This document shows positions 27,467-35,949 of a DNA stretch of 64,000 bases, piece after piece. Position numbers and translations under genes: made by a program. A model generated the notes under the pieces. It was not told the DNA's origin, did no database searches, and saw only the letters and a list, made by a program, of their open reading frames with translations. The stretch spans positions 3,156,178-3,220,177 of the forward strand of contig NZ_JABXWB010000001.1 in NCBI RefSeq assembly GCF_013375555.1, given 5' to 3'. How positions within the stretch are numbered: position 1 is the first letter of the stretch; every line of letters starts with the position of its first letter. Source of the DNA: Sphingobium sp. EM0848 (GTDB lineage Bacteria; Pseudomonadota; Alphaproteobacteria; Sphingomonadales; Sphingomonadaceae).

Positions 27467-28402
27467 ATGACTATGACAATGATCATGAATATTGAGTATA
27501 GACAGTATCGAATTGGGGCTGTGCGCCGGTTTTTTTCGGTTGTCATGCTTTGGGGCCTGTGTTCCGCTCCTTTATCTGCCGTTGCGCGGGAAGGGGCGCG
27601 GCCCGACAGGATCGAGCAGCCCGAAAAGATCGGTGTCGGCACCTGGCCGCTCCACGGTGATGCACGGATGATCCGCGATATCGACAGGCTCGGCGCTCAC
27701 TGGTTCTATAGCTGGACAAAGCGGGAACCCAAATCGGATCCGCGTTTCGTGCCGATGCATTGGGGCATGCAGGACCGGGCCGGACAAACCTATGCCGTCA
27801 TGCTGGCGTTCAACGAGCCGGACGAACCGAAACAGGCCGCCATGACGGTGGAGGAGGCCCTGGCGCAATGGCCGCGCCTGATGGCGGCCGCCACCCGCCT
27901 GTCGTCCCCCGCCACATCGCGCGAACAGACGCTGGGCGAGCAATCATGGCTGGGGCGTTTCATGGCGGAGGCGGAGCGGCGGGATTATCGCGTCGATTTC
28001 ATCGCAGTCCATTATTATACGCAGGACCCGGACATCGGCCTGTTCAAACGCTTTCTGGAGCAGGTCCATGCCCAATATGGCCGCCCCGTCTGGGTCACGG
28101 AATGGGCGCTGGCGGACTGGAACAGGCCGGATCGCTTTTCCGCTGCCCAGCAGCAGGCCTTTTTCGAAGGCGCGGTGCAGATGATGGACGATCTCGACTT
28201 TGTGGAACGCCATGCCTGGTTCGGCGCCTATGCCGGGCTGGACAATCTGGACCTGGGATCGGCGCTGCTGACCCGCGATGGCCGGCTGACCCCGCTTGGC
28301 GATGCGTTCCGCGCCGCCGCGCAGGGCGCCCTCAGGGGGCCGGGATGCGCATCCGGACTGAAGGGCGCAGTGTCGGGGGCAGTGCCACCAGCCCCCTGCT
28401 GA
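27467..28402 (+). CDS. Secreted glycoside hydrolase (GH128-like, Asl1 catalytic core)
   Basis: A protein of about 311 residues with an N-terminal hydrophobic signal (FFSVVMLWGLCSAPLSAVA) and a TIM-barrel glycosidase domain resembling PF11790. Paired catalytic glutamates are visible: Glu117 in FNEPDEP and Glu212 in VTEWAL, with HYYTQDPD between. Family members cleave beta-1,3-glucans. Sitting inside an EPS locus, it probably trims or releases the polymer or clears misassembled chains in the periplasm. The start is ambiguous, with four ATGs in a row (27467, 27473, 27479, 27485); ATAGG at 27461-27465 best serves 27473. The last 71 bases overlap the convergent acyltransferase gene. Confidence 0.75.
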   Translation: MTMTMIMNIEYRQYRIGAVRRFFSVVMLWGLCSAPLSAVAREGARPDRIEQPEKIGVGTWPLHGDARMIRDIDRLGAHWFYSWTKREPKSDPRFVPMHWGMQDRAGQTYAVMLAFNEPDEPKQAAMTVEEALAQWPRLMAAATRLSSPATSREQTLGEQSWLGRFMAEAERRDYRVDFIAVHYYTQDPDIGLFKRFLEQVHAQYGRPVWVTEWALADWNRPDRFSAAQQQAFFEGAVQMMDDLDFVERHAWFGAYAGLDNLDLGSALLTRDGRLTPLGDAFRAAAQGALRGPGCASGLKGAVSGAVPPAPC

Positions 28403-29438
28403 GGTTGAAGCACAGGGCGATGGCCCGGTTGAGCAGCGGGCGCAGCAAAAGGAATAGCAGCGCATGGACCGGCGCATTGAGCAGCAGGACCAGCATAAGC
28501 AGCAGCTTCTTCTCCTGATTCGCCAGCGCGTCGATCAACAGAGGATAACAGGCGGTGATGACCCATCCGTGCAGCAGCAGGAAATGCAGCGAATAGCGGC
28601 CGAACCAGCCAGCAATGCGCCGGGGCCAGGCCGGCCGTTCGAGCTGGGCCACCCAGAGAAGGAACAGCAAGAACCCAGCCTCCTGCAACAGGACCAGCGG
28701 GATGAACCCCGCTGTGCCCACCATGGGAAAGGGCAGGAAGTCCAGATTGCACGTCCAGCACAGTCCGCTGCGCCAGATGTCCGGTCCATTGAACCACGCC
28801 GCTGCCAGCGACAGCAACAGTCCGCCCGCACCCATTATTGCGGGCACGTGCCATGACCGCGATATGCGCATGCCCATCAGGAAGAACAGGGCGGCAAACG
28901 GCCAGTTGCGCCATTCGTAGAGATTATAGGGCCAGTGGCGGCTTTCCCCATAGGCGATCACGATGGCGATCACCGCCGCTGCCGCCGCAAAGCCGATCCT
29001 GCTCCGTTCGAACAGATAGACGAGGGGGCGTATGACCGCGAGTACGACGAAGAACCAGGCGACGAATGTCGAATAGCCGGTGCCGTGCAGGATTGGCCGG
29101 ACCAGCGTGCGCAGCAGGTCGTGCAGCGTCGCGGGCGGCCCATAGATCAGCGCATTCAAGACGAAGCCGCCGACATGCGACAGCACCGCCAGCAGAAGCA
29201 GCATGATCGACTGCATCGCGACGGACTCGACCGTTCGCCGCTTCAGGCCCCTGGCCCCCATGCCACCCAGGAAGAAAAAGGCCGAAACATGCCCCGCCAG
29301 CATCTTGATCTGAAGCAGCGATGCGGAAAAGGCTGAAGGATCGGGCGCCACTTTCAGCAGCGCGAACAGGATATGCAGGTGAAAAACGCCCAGCAAGATA
29401 TAGCCGCGTGCGGCATCGGCTCGGGCGTCGAGTGTCAT
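28332..29438 (-). CDS. Membrane acyltransferase family protein (acyltransferase 3/OpgC-like)
   Basis: A 368-residue polytopic membrane protein with about ten hydrophobic helices and very short loops (LLGVFHLHILFALL, FFFLGGMGARGL, FVAWFFVVLAVIRPLVYLF, YSLHFLLLHGWVITACYPLL). The organisation, with a histidine in the first helix and a FFFLGG segment, matches acyltransferase 3 and OpgC proteins, which pass acyl groups to extracytoplasmic sugars. It begins 9 bases after the ketosynthase stop, so a dedicated acyl chain from the ketosynthase/ACP pair is a likely donor. Its C-terminus overlaps the convergent hydrolase gene by 71 bases. Confidence 0.65.
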   Translation of the reverse strand: MTLDARADAARGYILLGVFHLHILFALLKVAPDPSAFSASLLQIKMLAGHVSAFFFLGGMGARGLKRRTVESVAMQSIMLLLLAVLSHVGGFVLNALIYGPPATLHDLLRTLVRPILHGTGYSTFVAWFFVVLAVIRPLVYLFERSRIGFAAAAAVIAIVIAYGESRHWPYNLYEWRNWPFAALFFLMGMRISRSWHVPAIMGAGGLLLSLAAAWFNGPDIWRSGLCWTCNLDFLPFPMVGTAGFIPLVLLQEAGFLLFLLWVAQLERPAWPRRIAGWFGRYSLHFLLLHGWVITACYPLLIDALANQEKKLLLMLVLLLNAPVHALLFLLLRPLLNRAIALCFNLSRGLVALPPTLRPSVRMRIPAP

Positions 29439-29447
29439 GATCGGCGA

Positions 29448-30665
29448 TCAGCCCCGCGATCCGGCCGCCGAAAATGCCAGCACCGCGTTCAACCCGCCAA
29501 AGGCGAAGCTGTTGGACAGGGCATGGCGAACGGTCGTCCGGCGCGCACCATCGGCCACGAAATCCAGCCCCAGCGCGGGGTCCGGTTCCGTGCAATTCGC
29601 GGTCGGGGGCACCAATTGTTCCTGTAGCGCCTTGACCGTCATCACTGCTTCCAGCGCGCCAGCGGCGCCCAGACTGTGCCCCAGCACCGCCTTCACCGAC
29701 GACACGAGCGGCAGCGGAGCGCCATCGAACACGGCCCTTATGACGGCGCTTTCCACCTCGTCGTTCATCGCGGTCCCGGTGCCGTGGGCATTGATATAGC
29801 CGATGTCGGCGGGGGTGAGGCGCGCGTCCGCCAGTGCGGCCCGCATGGCCTCCATTGTGCTCTCCGCATTGGGAGAGGTCAGGTCGGCGGCATCGGCATT
29901 TGCGCCGAAACCCGTCAGTTCGGCCAATATGGTCGCGCCCCGCGCCTGGGCATGGTCCCATTCTTCGAGGATCAGCGTCGCCGCGCCTTCGCCGATCACC
30001 AGACCCGAACGGTTACGGGAAAAGGGGCGGCACGTGTCGTCGGACAGCACGCGCAGCGCTTCCCACCCGATCATCGTGCCCGCGGTGATGCAGGCCTCCG
30101 CCCCGCCCGCGACGGCGATCTTCGCTTCGCCCGACCGCACCATTCTGAACGCCAGACCCAGCGCATGGGCACCCGACGCGCAGGCGCTGGCGACCGCCAG
30201 TGCCATGCCGCGCAGGCCCAGATCCATGGTGATTTGGCTGGCGGGGGCGTTCGTCATTAATTTGGGCACGGAAAAGGGATGCACCCTGGGCTTGCCCTCT
30301 CCATAGAGCCGGGCGAAATTGTCATCCAGCGTCTGCATGCCGCCGACTCCGACGCCGATGATCGTCGGCGCCTGGCGCAGGGCGGGATCGTCCCGGTCGA
30401 TGCCGCTGTGCGCCAGCGCCTCGCGCGCGGTGATGACCGCGAATTGCGAAACACGGTCGAGCATCGCCAATTGCCGGGCGGGAAAATGGTCGGCGGGATC
30501 ATAATCCTTCACCTGCGCCGCGATGGGGCAGGTGACGAGATGGCCTCGCTCGATCTCGATCGGCCCGATGCCGCTCTCCCCCGCGGCGACGGCGCGCCAG
30601 CTTTCCGGCACGGTCTTGCCCACGGGGGTGATCGCGCCGAGTCCGGTAACGGCGACCCGTTTCAT
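29448..30665 (-). CDS. Beta-ketoacyl-ACP synthase (KAS II/NodE-like)
   Basis: A 405-residue condensing enzyme with the full Cys-His-His triad: nucleophile in SACASGAHA (about residue 162), NAHGTGT (about 292) and GHSLGAAGA (about 327). The N-terminal VAVTGLGAITPVG and C-terminal SNSFAFGGLNAV are typical of FabF-like proteins. It elongates an acyl chain on an acyl carrier protein by decarboxylative condensation. Its start overlaps the ACP gene stop by 4 bases (ATGA). A specialised copy, not the housekeeping fabF, is implied by the setting between an ACP and a membrane acyltransferase. No ketoreductase or dehydratase is nearby, so it would borrow those from fatty acid synthesis. Confidence 0.88.
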   Translation of the reverse strand: MKRVAVTGLGAITPVGKTVPESWRAVAAGESGIGPIEIERGHLVTCPIAAQVKDYDPADHFPARQLAMLDRVSQFAVITAREALAHSGIDRDDPALRQAPTIIGVGVGGMQTLDDNFARLYGEGKPRVHPFSVPKLMTNAPASQITMDLGLRGMALAVASACASGAHALGLAFRMVRSGEAKIAVAGGAEACITAGTMIGWEALRVLSDDTCRPFSRNRSGLVIGEGAATLILEEWDHAQARGATILAELTGFGANADAADLTSPNAESTMEAMRAALADARLTPADIGYINAHGTGTAMNDEVESAVIRAVFDGAPLPLVSSVKAVLGHSLGAAGALEAVMTVKALQEQLVPPTANCTEPDPALGLDFVADGARRTTVRHALSNSFAFGGLNAVLAFSAAGSRG

Positions 30666-30919
30666 GCGCCCTGGCGTTTCGCCAGCGCGTCTTCGACGAC
30701 GGTGACGATATCGCCCACCGTCCGCAACTGAATCGAATCCCCGACATTGGCGTTGAAGGGCACGTCGATGCCGAATTCTTCCTCGATGGCGAACACCGTT
30801 TCGATCACGTCCAGCGATTCATAGCCCGCCTCGGCCAGATCGGTCGTTTCATCGAGAGACGCAGGATCGCGACCGATCTGCTTGCCGACGATTTCCTTAA
30901 TATGTTCCAGAACAGACAT
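30662..30919 (-). CDS. Dedicated acyl carrier protein
   Basis: An 85-residue acidic four-helix carrier protein. The phosphopantetheine site is Ser35 in GYESLDVIE, which has Glu where most ACPs have Asp before the serine; helix III reads FAIEEEFGIDVPF. It would be loaded by a phosphopantetheinyl transferase encoded elsewhere. It opens a three-gene unit (ACP, ketosynthase, membrane acyltransferase). The 116-base gap upstream separates it from the HlyD gene and could hold a promoter; it is noticeably AT-richer than the flanks. Confidence 0.88.
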   Translation of the reverse strand: MSVLEHIKEIVGKQIGRDPASLDETTDLAEAGYESLDVIETVFAIEEEFGIDVPFNANVGDSIQLRTVGDIVTVVEDALAKRQGA

Positions 30920-31035
30920 GACTTGCCCCCAAAAGCGACGGTCCCCGTTAATATTCTACCTTCGCAATCGCAGCATGTTGCTGAAAATCGTCTAGTCAGG
31001 CAAGGAGTTATATCGTCCGTAATACAACATAAGCA

Positions 31036-32379
31036 TCAATTTTCCCGGAACGCCCGGTTGAACTGGTCACGAAGCGGCTTGGTTATATAGGAAAGCAGCG
31101 ACCGTTTCTCCGTCTGGACGAAGCATTCGACCGGCATTCCGGGTTTGAGTTGCAAAGCCCCCAGCCGACGGAGCTGCTGTTCGTCAATCTCCACTTCCGC
31201 CTTGTAGAAGCTGTTGCCGGTCCGGTCGTCGACTGTCCGTTCGGGGGCGATCCGCGCCACCGTTCCGGTGAGTTCGGGCGTGGACTGGAGGTTGAAGGCG
31301 GTGAAGCGGGCCACGGCCTTCTGCCCCAGATGCAACTGGTCGATGTCATAGGGGCTGATGTGGATTTCGATGGTCAGCCGGTCGGAATCGGGAACGATCT
31401 GCATGATCGTCTGCATCGGCGGCACCACGCCGCCCACGGTCGAATAGCTCAGCTTGTCGACGATCCCGGCATAGGGCGCGCGCAGCAGGCTGCGGTCATA
31501 GCTGTCGCCGGCGGTCACGGACCGGATTTCCTGGTCGTTGAGCCGCGATTGCACATCGGCCAGCAGATTGCCCGCCTCGGCCCGTGCCGTCTGATCCGCT
31601 TGAATGGACTGTTGTCGCAATTCCGCGATTCGCGCCCGGCTCTGTGCGATCTGCGCGCCCAGTGAGGCTTCCGTGCCTTCCAGATCCGCCGCGGTGCGCT
31701 CCAGCTGGTTGAGGCGCGAAATGGTGACCAGCTTGCGTTCGTAGAGCGACTTCACGCCCTCCCGCTCCGGGGCGATGAGCCGCGACTGCTTGGTGGCTGC
31801 GGCAGCCTGCGCCTGCAAGGCGCGGATTTCTTCTCCCGCCTGCCTGATGCGTTCGGCATATTGCGCCTGTTCCCCGGCACGGGCGCGCCGGCGGGCTTCG
31901 AACAATTGCGCTTCCTGCGCCATCGCCAGCCGGGCGGCGGGCGTGGGGTTGCGCGTCATTTCGGCCGGGAAGCCCAGCGTGGTGAGGCCGTCGCGCTCGG
32001 CCATCAGGCGCACGCGCGAGGCGAGCAACTGGTCGACACTGTCGCCCATTCGGGCCGCGCTGGTGGCTGACACGGTGCTGTCCAGCCGCATCAGCTTCTG
32101 CCCCTTCTGCACCCGGTCGCCTTCCTTGACGAACATTTCCGCGATGACGCCGCCATTGGGATGGGCGATCTGCTTGACGCGACTCTCGACCGTCACCTCG
32201 CCCTGACCGATCACCGCACCGCGCGTCTGGATGACCGCCGCCAGCAGGAACAGGCACAGGAACAGCGCGGCGACCGCGATCAGGCTGATGCGGACGCTGC
32301 GGCGCAGGGCAAGCTCGGGATGGGCGAACAATTCCGTCTCGTCATCCGCGACGAAGGTGCTGGGCAACTGGTAATTCAT
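31036..32379 (-). CDS. HlyD-family periplasmic adaptor of type I secretion
   Basis: A 447-residue membrane fusion protein: a short cytoplasmic tail, one transmembrane helix at about 31-50 (ISLIAVAALFLCLFLLAAVI), a lipoyl half (QIAHPNGGVIAEMFVKEGDRV), a long alpha-helical hairpin rich in Ala/Glu/Gln (about 130-290), and a C-terminal beta domain (ARFTAFNLQSTPELTGTV). It belongs to the PrtE/AprE branch that pairs with PrtD-type ABC proteins and TolC. The start ATG lies one base beyond the stop of the ABC gene (TGAGATG), so translation is coupled. A long upstream in-frame extension lies within the ABC gene and is not used. Position recalls atrB in sphingan loci. Confidence 0.88.
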   Translation of the reverse strand: MNYQLPSTFVADDETELFAHPELALRRSVRISLIAVAALFLCLFLLAAVIQTRGAVIGQGEVTVESRVKQIAHPNGGVIAEMFVKEGDRVQKGQKLMRLDSTVSATSAARMGDSVDQLLASRVRLMAERDGLTTLGFPAEMTRNPTPAARLAMAQEAQLFEARRRARAGEQAQYAERIRQAGEEIRALQAQAAAATKQSRLIAPEREGVKSLYERKLVTISRLNQLERTAADLEGTEASLGAQIAQSRARIAELRQQSIQADQTARAEAGNLLADVQSRLNDQEIRSVTAGDSYDRSLLRAPYAGIVDKLSYSTVGGVVPPMQTIMQIVPDSDRLTIEIHISPYDIDQLHLGQKAVARFTAFNLQSTPELTGTVARIAPERTVDDRTGNSFYKAEVEIDEQQLRRLGALQLKPGMPVECFVQTEKRSLLSYITKPLRDQFNRAFREN

Positions 32380-32380
32380 C

Positions 32381-34120
32381 TCACTGCTCCTGCCCGTCCG
32401 CCGTGGGCGTCCCGGTCTTTTCCGTTCTGCCGGGCTTGCGCGCGTCCAGCAGGCGTTGCCGCACATCCTGTTTCGGCCCGAAATCCTGTACCGCGCCGTC
32501 ACGCAGCACCAATATATAATCCGCCGCATCGACGGTGGCCGATGCGTTGCCGACGATGATGCAGATGGCGCCCCGCGCCCGCGCCTTGGTCACGGCTTCG
32601 CTCAGCGCCTGTTGCCCCCGCCCGTCGAGATGGGTCGCCGGTTCGTCCAGCAGCAGCAGGAAGGGTTTGCCGTACAAGGCCCTTGCCAGCGCGATCCGCT
32701 GCCGCTCGGCGACGGACAGCCTGCACCCTTCCTCGCCCACCTGCGTCAGATAACCTTCGGGCATTCGCACGATCATGTCATGGATGCCCGCCGCCGTTGC
32801 TGCCTCTATGATGTCGTCGGGCTGGGCATTGGCGGTGAAGTGCGCGATATTGTCGGCAATCGTGCCGTCGAACAGGTCGATGGTCTGCGGCATATAGCCG
32901 ACATGGCGCGCCAACATGTCGTCCTGCCACTGGTCGATCGCCGCATCGTCCAGCCGCACCGTGCCGGCCAGCGTTGGCCATATCCCCGCCAGCACCTTGA
33001 GCAGGGAGGATTTGCCGGAACCGGCCATGCCGATAATTCCCAACACCGTTCCCTGCGTGAGGGTGAAACTCACGTCGCGCAGCAGAACCGTCCGGGTGCC
33101 GGGGGCCGCCACGGCGATCTGTTCGGCCCGCAGGCTGGATGTCGGCGCGGGGAGTGGCAGCCTGTCCGGCTGGGCGGGCGCCGCAGCCAGCAACTGGCCC
33201 AGATTGCGCAATGACTGCCAGCCCAGTGCCAGTCCCGGCAGGCTGTTGGCGACCGATGCAAAGGGTGCCATGGCCTTCCACCCCAGCAGCGCCGCAGCGA
33301 TGACGATGCCCAGACTGGCCCGGTCGAACACCGCCAGCACGGCGCCGATCGCGATCAGTGCCGCGAACAGACTATTGATCAGCATGGTGCTGACGACACC
33401 CTGGGTCGTGGCCAGCCGGTCCAGAGTCCAGGCGGGAATGGCCACACGGCGTTCGGCCTTGCGCCGTTCCATCACCATGGTCGGGCGCATGCCCAGCGCG
33501 CGGACCAGGCCATGATGGCGGCGATAATTCTCGGTCAGAAGATGGCGCTCCGTCAGTGCCGGGAGCATGGCGGACACAAGCGATCGCGCGCGCCGCCAGC
33601 CGGACAGCAGGAACGCGCCGCCGATCAGCCCGGCAATCGCCAGCGCCAGAGCCAGCCAGCCGCTGAAGAGGAACAATATGATCAGGAATAGGGGAAAGGC
33701 GGCCAGGTCCAATGCTGCCAGCGCGCCCGGACCGCTGATCGCGGCGCGCACGCTGTCCTGCGCATGGCCGATCTGCATGTCCTGGGCACGGCTGCCGTCG
33801 GAAAAGGCGAGCCGGCCGCGCATCGCCGCCGTGGCCGCGCCTAGCCGGATGTCGACGGCATTGGCGAACTGAAGCATGATTCGCGACCGCAGCAGCGCAA
33901 GGCCGGTCGTGAAGGCCAGCGCGACCAGCATCAGCAGAACGATGCCCAACAGGCTTTCGCCGCTGCGCGCCACCATCGCCACGTCGAAAACCAGAATGCA
34001 GTAAATGGCAAGGATGATCGGGAAAAGCGCCTGCACGCCGGTAAGGAACAACAGTCCCGCCAGCGTGCTTCTGCTACCCGCCGTCAACTCGCGCAGCGCG
34101 TGATGCGTGTCGTCCTGCAA
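32381..34120 (-). CDS. Type I secretion ABC protein with degenerate ATPase motifs
   Basis: A 579-residue PrtD-like half-transporter. Walker A (GMAGSGKSS, about 366-374) and Walker B (LLLLDEPATHLD, about 490) look intact. The signature is LSVAERQRIALARAL instead of LSGGQ, and the switch histidine is replaced by asparagine (IIVGNASATVD, about 524; the paralogue at 9,007-10,722 has VVAHRPS). These changes are typical of the inactive half of asymmetric ABC pairs. It is coupled to the HlyD gene. It may form a heterodimer with the canonical paralogue, or homodimerise with low activity. Position recalls atrD of sphingan clusters. Confidence 0.85.
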   Translation of the reverse strand: MQDDTHHALRELTAGSRSTLAGLLFLTGVQALFPIILAIYCILVFDVAMVARSGESLLGIVLLMLVALAFTTGLALLRSRIMLQFANAVDIRLGAATAAMRGRLAFSDGSRAQDMQIGHAQDSVRAAISGPGALAALDLAAFPLFLIILFLFSGWLALALAIAGLIGGAFLLSGWRRARSLVSAMLPALTERHLLTENYRRHHGLVRALGMRPTMVMERRKAERRVAIPAWTLDRLATTQGVVSTMLINSLFAALIAIGAVLAVFDRASLGIVIAAALLGWKAMAPFASVANSLPGLALGWQSLRNLGQLLAAAPAQPDRLPLPAPTSSLRAEQIAVAAPGTRTVLLRDVSFTLTQGTVLGIIGMAGSGKSSLLKVLAGIWPTLAGTVRLDDAAIDQWQDDMLARHVGYMPQTIDLFDGTIADNIAHFTANAQPDDIIEAATAAGIHDMIVRMPEGYLTQVGEEGCRLSVAERQRIALARALYGKPFLLLLDEPATHLDGRGQQALSEAVTKARARGAICIIVGNASATVDAADYILVLRDGAVQDFGPKQDVRQRLLDARKPGRTEKTGTPTADGQEQ

Positions 34121-34249
34121 ACCGGTTTACCTGCTGCTGATTCTGTTGAGAGTGCCGTTCTAATAGGCGGAAAGTTAAAGTGTTTCTAATCATTCCTTTT
34201 CGTGGCAGTGAAAAACCCGTTGGGTGCGAATTAAAGGGCGGCGGAATTC

Positions 34250-35350
34250 ATGACGATCGACGACGAACTATTGAAACCGGAGCGGAACAATCTGACGCTG
34301 GTTCGTCTTGTTCTGGCCTCCGCCGTCATCCTGACCCATTGCTATTGGCAGGTGCATCACGTCATGGGGAAGGACCCGCTCAGCGATTGGCTCGGCGCGC
34401 CCTTGTCCGTCTATGCTGTGGACGGCTTCTTCTTCCTGAGCGGCTTTCTCGTTTACGGCAGCCTGCGGCGGCGGGCCCATGTGCGCCGCTTCATGGTGTC
34501 GCGTCTTGCCCGGATGATGCCGGCGCTGTGCGTGTCTGTCCTTTTGACGGTGGCCGTCGGAGCGTTATTCACCACCGCGCCGCTCCCGACCTATTTCGGC
34601 GGAGAGACGGCGCGCTTCGCCGCCTATAATCTGACGCTTCAGGGTGGTCATTACAGCCTGACCGGCATCCCGTGCGGCGACGCGCCCTGCGTCGTCAATG
34701 GATCTCTGTGGACGCTGCGCTGGGAATTTCTCTGCTATCTTGCGCTGGCGGTGCTGGGCCTGACCGGGCTGTCCAGGCCCCGGCTAGTGCTCACCATCGT
34801 GGCGCCCGTGACGCTGATCGTCGCGCTGATTGTTCATGTTCCGGCCATTGCCGGGCTTGTCCATTCGCTGGGCGGCAAAGGCGGCACCTATTGGGTGGAA
34901 AACGCGGATCGTCTGTGGACGCTGTTTGCCGCCGGTGTCGTGGCTGAAATCCTGCGCGACCGCATCAAACTGTCATGGCTGGTGTTGGCCTTGCTCGGCC
35001 TTGCCAATGTCGCGGCTTATCGCTGGAACGTCAATTTCCATGTCCAGACGCTGTTCGTGGGCTATGCGGTGCTGTGTTGCGGCTTTCTGTCAGCGCGCCA
35101 TGGCGCCGTTTCGGGGCGTTGGCCCGACTATAGCTATGGCATGTATATCTATGCCTTCCCCGTCATGGTTTTGCTGGCGGGATTGTTGCGGACCGACAAT
35201 TACCTGTTGCTGGCGCTGGCCAGCTTTGTCTGCACCCTGCCGCTGGCAGCGCTGTCCTGGCATTTTGTCGAACAGCCGGTGCTGGATCTGGTGCGAACGC
35301 GCCGCAAAGGCGCGGTTGCCAAACCGCAGCCAGCTTTCGGTACGACCTGA
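34250..35350 (+). CDS. Acyltransferase 3 family (OafA-like) membrane O-acyltransferase
   Basis: A 366-residue membrane protein with about ten helices. Family marks are the first helix VRLVLASAVILTHCYW with the catalytic histidine, AVDGFFFLSGFLVYGSLRRR, FMVSRLARMMPAL, the segment NGSLWTLRWEFLCYL, and the terminal LSWHFVEQPVLDL. OafA-type enzymes O-acetylate extracytoplasmic sugars of O-antigens or EPS. There is no SGNH domain, so it would deliver directly or need a partner. It is a single gene transcribed to the right, divergent from the type I secretion pair, and marks the right end of the EPS locus. Confidence 0.88.
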   Translation: MTIDDELLKPERNNLTLVRLVLASAVILTHCYWQVHHVMGKDPLSDWLGAPLSVYAVDGFFFLSGFLVYGSLRRRAHVRRFMVSRLARMMPALCVSVLLTVAVGALFTTAPLPTYFGGETARFAAYNLTLQGGHYSLTGIPCGDAPCVVNGSLWTLRWEFLCYLALAVLGLTGLSRPRLVLTIVAPVTLIVALIVHVPAIAGLVHSLGGKGGTYWVENADRLWTLFAAGVVAEILRDRIKLSWLVLALLGLANVAAYRWNVNFHVQTLFVGYAVLCCGFLSARHGAVSGRWPDYSYGMYIYAFPVMVLLAGLLRTDNYLLLALASFVCTLPLAALSWHFVEQPVLDLVRTRRKGAVAKPQPAFGTT

Positions 35351-35372
35351 ACTATAGGTGCGCGCCGTGACT

Positions 35373-35483
35373 TTAATGGGCGAGTTGAACGATCGGGATG
35401 GCGATGGCGATCCAGAGGATGGTCGAGAGCGCCACACTGAGGAAAAAGCCGCGAACGGCGCGCTGCAGCGTTGCATCAATCAT
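35373..35483 (-). CDS. Predicted 36-residue single-helix membrane protein
   Basis: A short frame encoding MIDATLQRAVRGFFL followed by a hydrophobic helix through residue 33 and the end QLAH. Its ATG is preceded on the same strand by AAAGG and a run of Gs about 3-12 bases upstream, a strong ribosome site. The stop is TAA. The protein would be one transmembrane helix with a basic cytoplasmic N-terminus (two Arg before the helix). It is convergent with the acyltransferase gene, 22 bases away. No family is recognised. Support is coding-like organisation only; conservation in relatives would be needed. Confidence 0.5.
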   Translation of the reverse strand: MIDATLQRAVRGFFLSVALSTILWIAIAIPIVQLAH

Positions 35484-35949
35484 ACGCCCCCCCCTTTGCT
35501 TTCGGCCTTATGGTCACGACCGTTTTCTTTACCTACATTAGAAAATTCCGAAATGCCACAAATTCATGTCAGGAATTCAGGATATTTCTCCAGCTGTATT
35601 TCGCCGTAATAAATAGAGAGGAAATGGATTTTTCCATTCTCGGTTGGAAATTTCCTTAAGACGCCGGTTTGTCAGAAAATATCCTAAGGTGTATATCTTT
35701 AGTTGTAATGATTTGTGCCGGATTTAGGTAAAATTACGCGCCATTGACTTGTTGCTGATAAAGTAAAATCCTGATCTCCTCAAAGGGAGCGGTCAAAGTG
35801 CGTTCCATGCCGCTATCCTCCTGCCCGCTGACAATCCGGCTATTCACCCCCAGATAAGGTTCGGCCTGTCGTTTGCGGTGCGGCAGAGCCTTTCCTTCGC
35901 GCGATAACCGGCTAACTCCTATTCATCCGGTTTCTGTTACGCTCTTCAG
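35484..35949. other. Gene-free AT-rich region at the right border of the EPS locus
   Basis: About 465 bases, clearly AT-richer than the flanks, between the small minus-strand gene and the GH3 gene. It contains a short perfect hairpin, AATGGA (35623-35628), TTTT, TCCATT (35633-35638), which could be an operator or a weak terminator. No gene, tRNA or insertion remnant is evident. The composition fits an old recombination border or a regulatory region. Confidence 0.45.
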
